The notes below the pieces were generated by a model. The model saw only the letters and a list, made by a program, of their open reading frames with translations. It ran no database searches and had not been told where the DNA came from. This document shows, in pieces, positions 7,626 to 15,126 of a DNA stretch of 15,447 bases. The stretch covers positions 1-15,447 of the forward strand of contig DATIWF010000041.1 of NCBI GenBank assembly GCA_035519535.1, in the 5' to 3' direction. The stretch is from DATEGZ01 sp035519535. GTDB taxonomy: Bacteria > Acidobacteriota > Vicinamibacteria > Vicinamibacterales > SCN-69-37. Every line of letters starts with the position of its first letter. Within the stretch, counting starts at the first letter, position 1. The position numbers and the translations under genes are program-made.

Positions 7626-8795
7626 CTATTTCTGCACGCCGAAACTGAAGACCGTCTGCGTCTTGTACTCCTGCCCCGGGCGCAGCACGGTCGAGGGGAA
7701 CTTCGGCTGATTGGGCGAATCCGGGAAGTGCTGGGTTTCGAGGCAGAACCCTGACCGCTGCGGATAGACGCGCCCGCCCTTGCCCGTGATCGTGCCGTCA
7801 AGGAAGTTGCCCGAGTAGAACTGAATACCCGGCTCGGTGGTCGAGATCTCCAGCGTCCGCCCCGTCGTCGGCTCGACGACGCGCGCGGCCAGACTGAGGC
7901 CGTCCCCCTGGCGCGTCAGCACGAAGTTGTGGTCGTAGCCCTTGCCGAACTTCAACTGCGGGTTGTCCTGGTTGATGCGCGCGCCGATCGCCGTCGGCGT
8001 GCGGAAGTCGAACGGCGTGCCCTCGACGGGCGCGAGCTCACCGGTCGGAATCAGCGTGTCGTCAACCGGCGTGTAGCGATCGGCATTCAGCATCAGCTGA
8101 TGGCCGAGGATGTCGGCGGCCTTCGTGCCCGCGAGATTCCAGTACGTGTGCTGCGTCAGATTCACGACGGTCGCCTTGTCCGTCGTCGCGTGGTAGTCGA
8201 CGATGAGCTGGCTCGCGTCGGTCAGCGTGTAGGTCACCTCCGCCTTGAGCGTGCCCGGGTAACCCTCCTCGCCGTCCAGGCTCGTGTAGCTGAACTTCAC
8301 GCCCGGTCCGTTCTTGTCCTGAAACGGCTCGGCCTTCCAGATCTTCTTGTCGAAGCCCTTGACGCCGCCGTGCAGATGATTTGGGCCGTTGTTCGTCGCG
8401 AGCGTGTAGGTCTGCCCGTCGAGCGTGAACTTGCCCTTCGCGATCCGGTTGCCGTACCGTCCGACGACGGAGCCGAAGTACGGCGACTTGTCGAGGTACG
8501 GCGGAAAGTCGTCGAAGCCGAGGACGACGTCGTCGATCTGGCCGTTCTTGTCCGGCGCTTTGAGCGAGACAATCGTCGCGCCGTAGGTCATGAGGCGCAC
8601 CTCGATGCCCGCCTGGTTGCGGAGCGTGATCAGCTCGACGGCCTGATCGTCGGGGGTGCGCGCGAACGGCGCCATCGTCATGCGTCCCTGGTCGGCCGCG
8701 TTCGAGGCCGGCGTTGATGATGTGTCACGCGAGCAGCCGGCGGCAAGACCGGCGAGGCCGGCGACGACGACGGTCAGGCGGGTCAGCGGACTCAT
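7626..8795 (-). CDS. galM: Aldose 1-epimerase (galactose mutarotase), lipoprotein
   Basis: This 389-residue enzyme interconverts alpha and beta anomers of free aldoses such as galactose or glucose. Its active-site residues are intact: H142 in NHLHGG, H216 in TQHTYWNL, and E353 in CLETQHFPD, matching the two His and the Glu base of GalM proteins. The arginine segment VVGRYGNRI is also present. Unlike cytosolic GalM, it begins with a lipoprotein signal whose lipobox LAAG precedes C21. A Ser/Thr-rich linker follows, so it is probably periplasmic or membrane-anchored. The ATG at 8795 was chosen over a GTG at 8804 because GAGGTG (8802-8807, reverse strand) stands six bases upstream of it. It converges on the metallopeptidase gene with a 19-base gap and no recognisable terminator. 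It is divergent from the SDR gene. Extracytoplasmic placement fits handling of galactose freed by the exported GH27 enzyme. Confidence 0.93.
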   Translation of the reverse strand: MSPLTRLTVVVAGLAGLAAGCSRDTSSTPASNAADQGRMTMAPFARTPDDQAVELITLRNQAGIEVRLMTYGATIVSLKAPDKNGQIDDVVLGFDDFPPYLDKSPYFGSVVGRYGNRIAKGKFTLDGQTYTLATNNGPNHLHGGVKGFDKKIWKAEPFQDKNGPGVKFSYTSLDGEEGYPGTLKAEVTYTLTDASQLIVDYHATTDKATVVNLTQHTYWNLAGTKAADILGHQLMLNADRYTPVDDTLIPTGELAPVEGTPFDFRTPTAIGARINQDNPQLKFGKGYDHNFVLTRQGDGLSLAARVVEPTTGRTLEISTTEPGIQFYSGNFLDGTITGKGGRVYPQRSGFCLETQHFPDSPNQPKFPSTVLRPGQEYKTQTVFSFGVQK

Positions 8796-8857
8796 GCATC
8801 GCACCTCGGCAAAAGGGTCATGAAACGTTCGGCATATCGTATTACGATGGCGCGCGC
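8796..8857. promoter_or_regulatory. Divergent intergenic region with a small palindrome and weak -10 candidates
   Basis: This 62-base gap separates the divergent mutarotase and SDR starts, so promoters for both may lie here. It is the most A+T-rich short stretch nearby. ATCGT-ATT-ACGAT at 8836-8848 is a perfect five-base inverted repeat with a three-base spacer, a possible operator half-site pair. TATTAC at 8840-8845 could be a -10 box for the + strand. It would put transcription start about 12 bases or fewer before the GTG at 8858, which lacks a Shine-Dalgarno sequence. No convincing -35 box is seen, and the regulator is not in the window. Confidence 0.35.
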
Positions 8858-9631
8858 GTGGGACGCCTCGACGGGAAGATCGCGATCGTGACGGGCGGCG
8901 CGCGCGGCATCGGGCGCGCGATTGTCGAGAAGTGCGCCGCGGAGGGCGCGACGGTGGCGGCCTTCGACGTGGACGGGGAGGCGGTGGCCGCGCTGGCGGC
9001 GTCGCTGCCGGCGGTTGGCCGGGCGATCGCCGGGATGCACGTGGACGTGACCAGTGAGCCGGCCGTCGCGGCCGCCGTGACCGTCCTGCTGGCGCGTCAC
9101 GGGCGGATCGATGTGCTCGTCAACAACGCGGGGACGAACGCCTACTTCGACGCCACGACGATGACCGAGGCCGAGTGGGACGAAGTGTTTGCCGTGGACC
9201 TCAAGGGCGCGTGGCTGTGCGCGAAGCACGTGCTGCCTGGCATGGCGGCGCGCCAACGCGGATCGATCGTGAACATCGCGTCGATCCACACGAGGCTCAC
9301 CATCGCCGGCATGTTCCCGTACGCCGCCGCCAAGTCGGCGCTGGCGGGCCTGACGCGCAGCCTCGCCCTCGACTACGCGGCCCAGGGCGTGCGCGTGAAC
9401 ACCGTGTCGCCGGGCTGGACGCGTACGCACCTCGTCGAGGAGTGGTTCAGGCGGCAGCCGGACCCAAGGGCCGCCGAAGCCAGCGTCCTCGACGTGCATC
9501 CGATGAAGCGCATCGCGACGCCCGCGGAAGTGGCGAATCTCGTGGCGTTCGTGGCCTCCGACGAGGCGTCGGCGATCACGGGCGCCGAATTCGCGATCGA
9601 CTGCGGCCTGGGAGTCCAATTTGCCATCTAA
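8858..9631 (+). CDS. SDR-family dehydrogenase, probable sugar dehydrogenase
   Basis: This 257-residue classical short-chain dehydrogenase is cytosolic. The cofactor loop TGGARGIG occupies 12-19, and D37 at the end of the second strand favours NAD. NNAG is at 89-92, and the catalytic S142, Y155 and K159 (YAAAK) are present. The position that usually holds the fourth catalytic Asn is D114 (VDLKG), a variant also known in this family. The open frame runs upstream to 8714, but that part is Arg-rich and antisense to the mutarotase gene. The only sensible start is GTG at 8858, giving VGRLDGKIAIVTGG; it has no clear Shine-Dalgarno sequence. The gene leads an operon with a dehydratase and a lactonase, so oxidation of a sugar to its lactone is the likely role. 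The specific sugar (galactose, fucose or arabinose) is not determined. Confidence 0.9.
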   Translation: MGRLDGKIAIVTGGARGIGRAIVEKCAAEGATVAAFDVDGEAVAALAASLPAVGRAIAGMHVDVTSEPAVAAAVTVLLARHGRIDVLVNNAGTNAYFDATTMTEAEWDEVFAVDLKGAWLCAKHVLPGMAARQRGSIVNIASIHTRLTIAGMFPYAAAKSALAGLTRSLALDYAAQGVRVNTVSPGWTRTHLVEEWFRRQPDPRAAEASVLDVHPMKRIATPAEVANLVAFVASDEASAITGAEFAIDCGLGVQFAI

Positions 9632-10541
9632 GACGACGCCCGAGTCGGTGCTCCGCGCGTTGAAGCTGCCGGCGCGTGACGCCTACGATTTGCCCGCGTC
9701 CTCCAAGCGTTTTGCCGACGGCGGCCAGTACCGCATCGAGATCCCGTCGTGCGAGGGCCCGAAGGCACTGCAGGCGGTGATTGCCGAGGCCGCGGCGCGC
9801 CACGTGCCCATCCACCGCGTGAGCCAGGGCAGCGGCGTCATGCTGCAAACCGACGATGAGATCCGCGAGATGCTGGCGCTGGGCCGCCAGCACGGCATCG
9901 AGGTCTGCCTGTTCGTCGGGCCGCGCGCGAACTGGGACACCGGCGTCCAGGCCTCGTCTTCGAACGGCCGCGTCCTCGGGTCGTCGCTCCGCGGCGCCGA
10001 CCAGCTCGCCTTCGGGATCGACGACGTGCTCCACGGCGCGTCGCTCGGGCTGCGCTCGATTCTGGTCGCGGATCTCGGCCAGCTCCGGATCCTCGGGCAC
10101 ATGAAGACGACGGGCGATCTGCCGCCGGACTTCGTGCTGAAGAGTTCGGTGACGCTGGCCGCCGCGAACCCGGCGACGGCGCGGCTGCTCGAAGACCTCG
10201 GCGCTACGTCGATCAATCTGCCAATCGACCTGTCCCTGCCACAGATTGCCGCAATTCGACAGGCCATCGACGCCGCGATCGACTTCTACGTCGAGGGTCC
10301 CGACGACTTTGGCGGCACGGTCCGGCACTACGAAGCCGCCGCACTCGTGCGCGTCGGGTCGCCGATCTATCTGAAGTACGGCCTGCGAAACGCGCCGGGC
10401 CTGTATCCAGCCGGCCAGCACCTGGAGTCCACCGTGGTCGCGCTGTCGCGCGAGCGCGTGAGGCGCGCGGCGATCAGCCTGGCCATCCTCGCCAGGCAGG
10501 ACGCCGACGCCAAAGCCTCGCCGGTCGGGAGCCGCGCGTGA
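9621..10541 (+). CDS. Uncharacterised barrel-like protein (possibly U32-like) within the sugar-acid operon
   Basis: I do not recognise a proven function for this 306-residue protein. Its alternating strand and helix pattern suggests an (alpha/beta) barrel. It recalls sequences annotated as U32-peptidase-like, although the usual U32 signature with clustered Cys is absent. Conserved-looking blocks include HRVSQGSGVMLQTDDE (65-80), VGPRANWDTG (99-108), LPIDLSLPQ (200-208), YVEGPDDFGG (223-232) and LKYGLRNAPGLYPAG (251-265). Charged residues in these blocks, such as D106, D203, E225, D228, D229 and K252, could form an active site. There is no export signal. The TTG at 9621 overlaps the SDR stop by 11 bases and has GGGAG at 9610-9614, six bases away, so it is a well-supported start. 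The stop overlaps the dehydratase GTG at GTGA. This tight coupling implies a role in the same pathway, perhaps as an aldolase, isomerase or epimerase (inference). Confidence 0.7.
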   Translation: MPSKTTPESVLRALKLPARDAYDLPASSKRFADGGQYRIEIPSCEGPKALQAVIAEAAARHVPIHRVSQGSGVMLQTDDEIREMLALGRQHGIEVCLFVGPRANWDTGVQASSSNGRVLGSSLRGADQLAFGIDDVLHGASLGLRSILVADLGQLRILGHMKTTGDLPPDFVLKSSVTLAAANPATARLLEDLGATSINLPIDLSLPQIAAIRQAIDAAIDFYVEGPDDFGGTVRHYEAAALVRVGSPIYLKYGLRNAPGLYPAGQHLESTVVALSRERVRRAAISLAILARQDADAKASPVGSRA

Positions 10542-11689
10542 AAATCACCCGGGCGAGGACTACGGTCGTCGGCACGCCCTGGCGCGAGCTTGTATTCCTG
10601 GAGCTCGAGACGGACACCGGCCTGACCGGCACGAGCGAGGTCCGGATGGTGAGCCGGACGGACACGGTGCTCGCGTGCCTCGACGAGCTCGCGCCGCGCC
10701 ACGTCATCGGCACGGATCCCTTCGACGTCGAGCGGCTCGCCTGGAACATCCAGCGCGCCGAGTACGACCGGCCGGGCGAGGTGTCGCAGTCGGCGCTCGC
10801 GTGCTTCGACGTCGCGTGCTGGGACCTGATGGGGCAGTCGCTCGGCGTGCCGGTGTGGAAGCTGCTCGGCGGCAAGTTCCGCGAGCGCGTGCCGGCCTAC
10901 GCGAACGGCTGGTACCGGAGCGAGCGCCAGCCCGCCAAGATCGCCGCGGCGGCGCGCGGCGTCGTGAGCCGCGGGTACCGCGCGCTGAAGCTCGACCCGT
11001 TCGGCCACGCGAGCGCGGAGCTGCCGCCCGCCGAACGCAAGCGCGCGGTGGCGGTCGTCGCGGCCGTGCGCGAGGAGGTTGGCGGGGACGTCGCGATCAT
11101 GATCGAGATGCACGGGCGCTTCACGTCCGCGACGGCTGCCGCGGTCGCGAAGCTGCTCGAGCCCTACGCGCCCGAATGGATCGAGGAGCCGACGCCGCCG
11201 GAGAACCCCGTCGCGTATCGCGCCGTGCGATCCGCGACGCACCTCCCGATCGCCACCGGCGAGCGCGCGCACACGATGGAAGACATCCGCGGCTTCATCG
11301 AAGGCGGCCTCGTGGACATCGTCCAGGTGGACCTCACGCACTTTGGCGGCTTCCTGCCGATGAAACGGCTTGCGGGCTGGGCCGACGCGTATGCGCTTCT
11401 CCTCGCGCCGCACAACGTCTGCGGGCCCGTCGGAACGATGGCGAACCTGCACTTCGCCGTCGCGACGCCGAACTACAAGGTGCTCGAGCACTTCAACGAT
11501 TTCGCCGACGCATGGACGCACGACCTCGTCGACCATTCGCCGAAGATCGACCGGAAGGACGGCTGCTTTGCCGCGCCCGATCGGCCCGGACTCGGCCTCG
11601 CACTCAATCACGACGTCTGCGCCGGACATCCGCGCACAGGCGGGCGCATTCGGCTGTTTGATGCCGGATGGGAGAAGCGTGAGGGATAG
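10538..11689 (+). CDS. Sugar-acid dehydratase of the enolase superfamily (galactonate-dehydratase-like)
   Basis: This 383-residue protein belongs to the mandelate racemase subgroup, which abstracts a proton next to a carboxylate using Mg2+. The metal ligands are E190 (IMIEMHGRF), E216 (WIEEP) and E242 (TGER). H192 follows the first ligand by two residues, and a second dyad is formed by D265 and H292 (LAPHN). E317 lies in LEHF. The ligand spacing of 26 and 26, and the offsets to the His residues, equal those I recall for D-galactonate dehydratase (D183, H185, E209, E235, D258, H285, E310), each shifted by seven. The first ligand is Glu rather than Asp, so substrate preference may differ. The product would be a 2-keto-3-deoxy sugar acid. 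The GTG start overlaps the previous stop (GTGA), with GGGAG at 10527-10531. Mannonate or another aldonate remains possible. Confidence 0.9.
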   Translation: MKITRARTTVVGTPWRELVFLELETDTGLTGTSEVRMVSRTDTVLACLDELAPRHVIGTDPFDVERLAWNIQRAEYDRPGEVSQSALACFDVACWDLMGQSLGVPVWKLLGGKFRERVPAYANGWYRSERQPAKIAAAARGVVSRGYRALKLDPFGHASAELPPAERKRAVAVVAAVREEVGGDVAIMIEMHGRFTSATAAAVAKLLEPYAPEWIEEPTPPENPVAYRAVRSATHLPIATGERAHTMEDIRGFIEGGLVDIVQVDLTHFGGFLPMKRLAGWADAYALLLAPHNVCGPVGTMANLHFAVATPNYKVLEHFNDFADAWTHDLVDHSPKIDRKDGCFAAPDRPGLGLALNHDVCAGHPRTGGRIRLFDAGWEKREG

Positions 11690-11690
11690 G

Positions 11691-11732
11691 GCAGAAGGCA
11701 GAAGGCAGAAGGCAGAGGGCAGAAGGCAGAAG
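11691..11732 (+). repeat. Tandem array of six GCAGAAG heptamers
   Basis: Six consecutive 7-base units run from 11691 to 11732. Five are GCAGAAG; the fourth is GCAGAGG. The array begins two bases after the dehydratase stop and occupies most of the 69-base gap before the lactonase gene, inside an otherwise tight operon. Each unit contains AGAAGG-like purine runs resembling a Shine-Dalgarno core. A trivial ATG-GAC-TGA follows at 11736-11744. Such simple arrays can change copy number by slippage. No hairpin or terminator is evident. Confidence 0.95.
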
Positions 11733-11758
11733 GTCATGGACTGAGATCGATAGGGAGC

Positions 11759-12631
11759 ATGCCTGAGGCCGAGCTCGTCCTCGACGTTCACGCGCAGCTG
11801 GGCGAAGGGCCCATCTGGGACGCCGCACGCCAGCGGCTGCTGTTCGTCGACATCATGCGAGGGTACGTGCACGAGTTCGATCCCGCGAACGGCAAGGACC
11901 GCGTCCTCGAGGTTGGCCAGCCAGTCGGCGCCGTGGCGCCGACCGTCCGCGGTGATTGGGTCGTGGCGGCGCGTGACGGGTTTTTTCGGCTCGATCCGAA
12001 GACCGGCAAGGTGACGCTCATCGCGCACGTGGAGCGCGACGTGCCGGAAACACGAATGAACGACGGCTACGTGGATGCGCGCGGCCGCTTCTGGGCCGGG
12101 ACGATGGGGATGGGCGGCGTGACGGGGAAGGGATCGCTCTACCGGCTGGATCCCGACGGCACCGTGACGCAGCACGTGACCGGCGTGTCGATTTCAAACG
12201 GGATCGACTGGAGCCCCGACGGCACACTGATGTATCACGTGGACACCGACACGAGCCGCGTGGACGTCTTCGACTTCGCCGACGCGAGCGGCACGATTCG
12301 CAATCGGCGGGTCTTCGTGACCATTCCCTCCGAGCTCGGGTTTCCGGACGGGCTAATCGTCGACGCCGAAGGCTGCGTCTGGCTCGCGCTCTGGGAGGGC
12401 GGCGCGGTGCATCGCTACCGTCCCAACGGCGATCTGGACGCGATCGTGCCGCTGCCCGTGTCGCTCGTGACGAAATGCGCCTTTGGCGGTCCCGACCTGG
12501 CTGACCTCTACATCACCACGGCGTGGATCGATCTCGATCCCGCGGAGCGCCCGCGGCAGCCGCAGGCCGGCGGAGTGTTCCGGCTGCGCCCGGGTGCGCG
12601 CGGGCGGCCGGCGACGCGGTTTGCGGGATAG
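11759..12631 (+). CDS. SMP-30/gluconolactonase-family lactonase
   Basis: This 290-residue protein has a six-bladed propeller fold and hydrolyses sugar lactones to aldonates with a divalent metal. The family's metal ligands are visible as E16 in LGEGPIW, N147 in SNGIDWSPD and D197 in FPDGL. N101-D102 in RMNDGYVDARGRFW forms the substrate-side motif. These match E18, N103, N154 and D204 of mammalian SMP-30 as I recall them. No signal peptide is present, so it should act in the cytoplasm. The ATG at 11759 puts E16 at the usual distance from the N-terminus, but the best ribosome site (GGGAG, 11753-11757) is only one base from it, which is abnormal. It follows the dehydratase gene after a heptamer array and precedes the transporter ATPase by 4 bases. 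It would open the lactone made by the SDR enzyme. Confidence 0.92.
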   Translation: MPEAELVLDVHAQLGEGPIWDAARQRLLFVDIMRGYVHEFDPANGKDRVLEVGQPVGAVAPTVRGDWVVAARDGFFRLDPKTGKVTLIAHVERDVPETRMNDGYVDARGRFWAGTMGMGGVTGKGSLYRLDPDGTVTQHVTGVSISNGIDWSPDGTLMYHVDTDTSRVDVFDFADASGTIRNRRVFVTIPSELGFPDGLIVDAEGCVWLALWEGGAVHRYRPNGDLDAIVPLPVSLVTKCAFGGPDLADLYITTAWIDLDPAERPRQPQAGGVFRLRPGARGRPATRFAG

Positions 12632-12635
12632 CGCG

Positions 12636-14132
12636 ATGCCGGGCCTCGAGTTTCGCGACGTCCACAAGTCGTTCGGCGCCGTGCAGGCGCTGCGCGGCGT
12701 GAGTTTTGCCGTGGCCGCCGGTGAAGCGCACGCATGCGTCGGGGAGAACGGCGCCGGCAAGTCGACGCTGTTGAAAATCCTCGGCGGCATCGTGCGCCCG
12801 GATCGCGGAGAGGTCAGGCTCGACGACCGGCCGCTGTCGTGGTCCGGGCCGCGCGAGGCGCTGTCGCGCGGCATCGGCATGGTCTACCAGGAGCGGCTGA
12901 CGTTCCCCACGCTCACCGTGACGGCCAACATCTTCGCGGGGCGCGAGATCGTCGGCCGCGCCGGCCGGCTCGACGAGCCGGCGATGCGCGCGCGCACGCT
13001 GGCGCTGCTCGATCAGCTCCACGTGCCGATTTCGCCGGACGTGCGGATGGAGCACGTGTCCGCCGCGCACGCGCAGCTCGTGGAGGTCGCGCGCGCGCTC
13101 GCCTTCGACTGCCGTGTGCTCGTCCTCGACGAGCCGACGACGTCGCTGACCGACGCGGAGGTGGATCACCTGTTCAGCGTGCTGCGCGAGCTCAGGAGCC
13201 AGGGCGTCACGCTGCTGTTCGTCTCGCACCGGCTGCCGGAGGTGTTCCGGCTGTGCGATCGCATCACGGTCATGCGCGATGGCGCGTACGTGGGCACGTT
13301 CGCGCGCGCCGACACGACGCCCGAGACGATCGTCCGCGCGATGGTGGGCCGCGAGCCCCCGGCGCGAGTGGCGCGCGAGACCGTCAGCGCTGCGACGGCC
13401 CCGCGCCTGGCGACGCGCGGTCTCACCCGGCGGCCGTGGTTCGAGGACGTGTCGATCGAGGTGCGGCCGGGCGAGATCGTCGGCGTGTTCGGGCTCGTCG
13501 GATCCGGCCGCACGGAGCTCCTCGAGACGATCTTCGGCGTGGCGCAGCCTGACCGGGGCGCGATCCTCATCAACGGCCAGGCCGTGACGCTCAGATCGGC
13601 CCGCGACGCGGCGCGCGCGGGTGTGGCGCTTGTTCCCGAGGATCGGCAACGACTCGGACTCTTCTTCAATCTCAACCTGCGCCACAACCTCGCGCTGCCG
13701 AGCGCGGCCAAAGCGGGCGTCCGCCGGCTCCGGGAGGCGGACGAGATCGCGGCCGCCCAGCAGCAAGTGACCGACCTCGCGATCAAGACGCCGACGCTGA
13801 CACGCCTGCCCGACACCCTGAGCGGAGGGAATCAGCAGAAGATCGTCGCGGGCAAGTGGCTCGCGACGGCGCCGACGGTGCTGCTCCTCGACGAGCCGAC
13901 GAAGGGCGTGGACGTCGGGGCGAAGTTCGAGATCCACAACATCATCCGGCTGCGCGCCGCGGCAGGCATGGCGTGTCTGATGGTGTCGAGCGATCTCCCC
14001 GAAGTGCTGGCGCTGGCCGATCGGGTCGTCGTCATGCGGGAGGGCCGCGTGCGCGGCGAGCTGGCGGGCGCCGAGGCCACGGAGGAGGCCGTCATGCGGC
14101 TCGCCACCCACGAGGTCGAGGTCGCGTCATGA
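12636..14132 (+). CDS. Sugar ABC transporter ATPase, CUT2 type (two ATPase domains)
   Basis: This 498-residue fused ATPase resembles RbsA, MglA and XylG and drives monosaccharide import at the inner membrane. In the first half, Walker A is G36-ENGAGKST-44 and Walker B ends VLVLD165-E-P-T. The signature is reduced to VSAAHAQ (141-147), as usual for this family (LSVAQQQ). In the second half, the loop GLVGSGRTE (286-294) has Arg in place of the Walker A Lys, and LSGGNQQK (395-402) and LLLD419-E-P-T-K-G-V-D are present. This asymmetry is normal for CUT2 ATPases. The ATG at 12636 was chosen over an upstream frame opening at 12483 because family similarity starts there and the extension is antisense-like. 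It lies four bases after the lactonase stop and overlaps the permease start by ATGA. The partner proteins are the next two genes. Confidence 0.95.
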   Translation: MPGLEFRDVHKSFGAVQALRGVSFAVAAGEAHACVGENGAGKSTLLKILGGIVRPDRGEVRLDDRPLSWSGPREALSRGIGMVYQERLTFPTLTVTANIFAGREIVGRAGRLDEPAMRARTLALLDQLHVPISPDVRMEHVSAAHAQLVEVARALAFDCRVLVLDEPTTSLTDAEVDHLFSVLRELRSQGVTLLFVSHRLPEVFRLCDRITVMRDGAYVGTFARADTTPETIVRAMVGREPPARVARETVSAATAPRLATRGLTRRPWFEDVSIEVRPGEIVGVFGLVGSGRTELLETIFGVAQPDRGAILINGQAVTLRSARDAARAGVALVPEDRQRLGLFFNLNLRHNLALPSAAKAGVRRLREADEIAAAQQQVTDLAIKTPTLTRLPDTLSGGNQQKIVAGKWLATAPTVLLLDEPTKGVDVGAKFEIHNIIRLRAAAGMACLMVSSDLPEVLALADRVVVMREGRVRGELAGAEATEEAVMRLATHEVEVAS

Positions 14133-15088
14133 AGCGCTGGTGGCACGCGCGCGAGCTCTCGACGGTCGCGATCCTCGCGCTCGAGATCGCGTTCTTCACG
14201 TGGTACCTCTGGCCGGAGCCGGGCCGCACCCATCCGTTCTTCAACGTCGGCAACGTGCTTCTGATCTTCAAGTACTCGTCGATCTACGGGATCGCAGCGA
14301 TTGGCGCGGCGATCGTGATCATCTCGGGCGGCATCGACCTCGCGCCTGGCGCGGTCATCGCGCTCACGACGGTCATCACGGGCTATTTCTTCGTCGAGCG
14401 CGGCTGGCCGCTGGGACCGAGCGCGTTCCTCGGTCTCGGCGTCGGCGTCGTCGCGGGCCTCGTCTCGTCGTGGCTGATCGTGCGCGTGCGGCTGCCGCCG
14501 TTCATCGCGACGCTGGGCGTCATGGGCATCTGGCGCGGCGCCGCCTACATCATCACCGAGGCGCGATTCTATGACCTCTCGGCGAAGCTCCCGCGCGACT
14601 GGCACGTCGCCGGGATCTCGATCGACTGGCTCGGGCCCGCGGTCATGCTCGCGCTCGCGGGCCTGTTCCAGATCGCGATGACGCGCTACCAGTGGGGCCG
14701 CAGCGTCTTTGCCGTCGGCGGCAACGAGACGGCGGCGCTCTTCTCGGGCATCCGCGTCAGTCGCATCAAGACGTCGGCGTACGTGATTTCAGGGCTGCTC
14801 GCGGCCGTGTCGGGCGTCGTGCTGGCGGTCGTGCAGGGCCAGGGCAAGGCCGATCTCGCAAACGGCTACGAGTTGGATATCATCGCCTCGGCGGTCGTCG
14901 GCGGCGCGAGCCTCGCCGGCGGCCGCGGGTCGGTGGCGGGCGCCGTGCTTGGCGCGTTGATTTTCGGCGTGCTCCGCAACGCCCTGCCCCAGATTCCCGG
15001 CGCGACGTTCTACGATCGGCTCATCGTCGGCGTGGTGGTCATCGTCATCGTCGTGCTCGACCAGGTCCTTGTGAGACGAGAGGCGTAG
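14129..15088 (+). CDS. Sugar ABC transporter permease, CUT2 type
   Basis: This 319-residue inner-membrane protein of the RbsC/XylH type provides the translocation path for a monosaccharide. Hydrophobic segments lie at about 12-28, 52-67, 74-88, 99-118, 127-142, 167-184, 217-236, 250-262, 268-283 and 297-314. Family motifs include SGGIDLAPGAVIALT (66-80), the cytoplasmic coupling loop GRSVFAVGGNETAALFSGI (190-208), and the GGASLAGGRGSVAGAVLGA stretch (258-276). The start ATG overlaps the ATPase stop as ATGA (14129-14132), implying translational coupling and matched stoichiometry. A frame opening upstream at 13856 lies inside the ATPase gene and is rejected. The binding protein follows after 38 bases. 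The sugar cannot be inferred from the permease alone. Confidence 0.95.
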   Translation: MKRWWHARELSTVAILALEIAFFTWYLWPEPGRTHPFFNVGNVLLIFKYSSIYGIAAIGAAIVIISGGIDLAPGAVIALTTVITGYFFVERGWPLGPSAFLGLGVGVVAGLVSSWLIVRVRLPPFIATLGVMGIWRGAAYIITEARFYDLSAKLPRDWHVAGISIDWLGPAVMLALAGLFQIAMTRYQWGRSVFAVGGNETAALFSGIRVSRIKTSAYVISGLLAAVSGVVLAVVQGQGKADLANGYELDIIASAVVGGASLAGGRGSVAGAVLGALIFGVLRNALPQIPGATFYDRLIVGVVVIVIVVLDQVLVRREA

Positions 15089-15126
15089 GCCATCGGGGTT
15101 CCAAGGGGTTCAGAAAGGGCTGTGAG

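Noticed and set aside
8714..8857. N-terminal extension of the SDR dehydrogenase
   Set aside because: It is Arg-rich, overlaps the antisense mutarotase signal-peptide region, and family similarity begins at the GTG at 8858.
11691..11732. CRISPR-like array
   Set aside because: The 7-base units are directly adjacent with no spacers, so this is a simple tandem repeat.
12483..12635. N-terminal extension of the ABC ATPase into the lactonase gene
   Set aside because: The CUT2 ATPase family begins at the ATG at 12636; the extra part is a shadow of the lactonase frame.
13491..13514. Broken second ATPase site because the Walker A Lys is replaced by Arg
   Set aside because: This substitution and the reduced first signature are normal features of CUT2 sugar ATPases, not damage.
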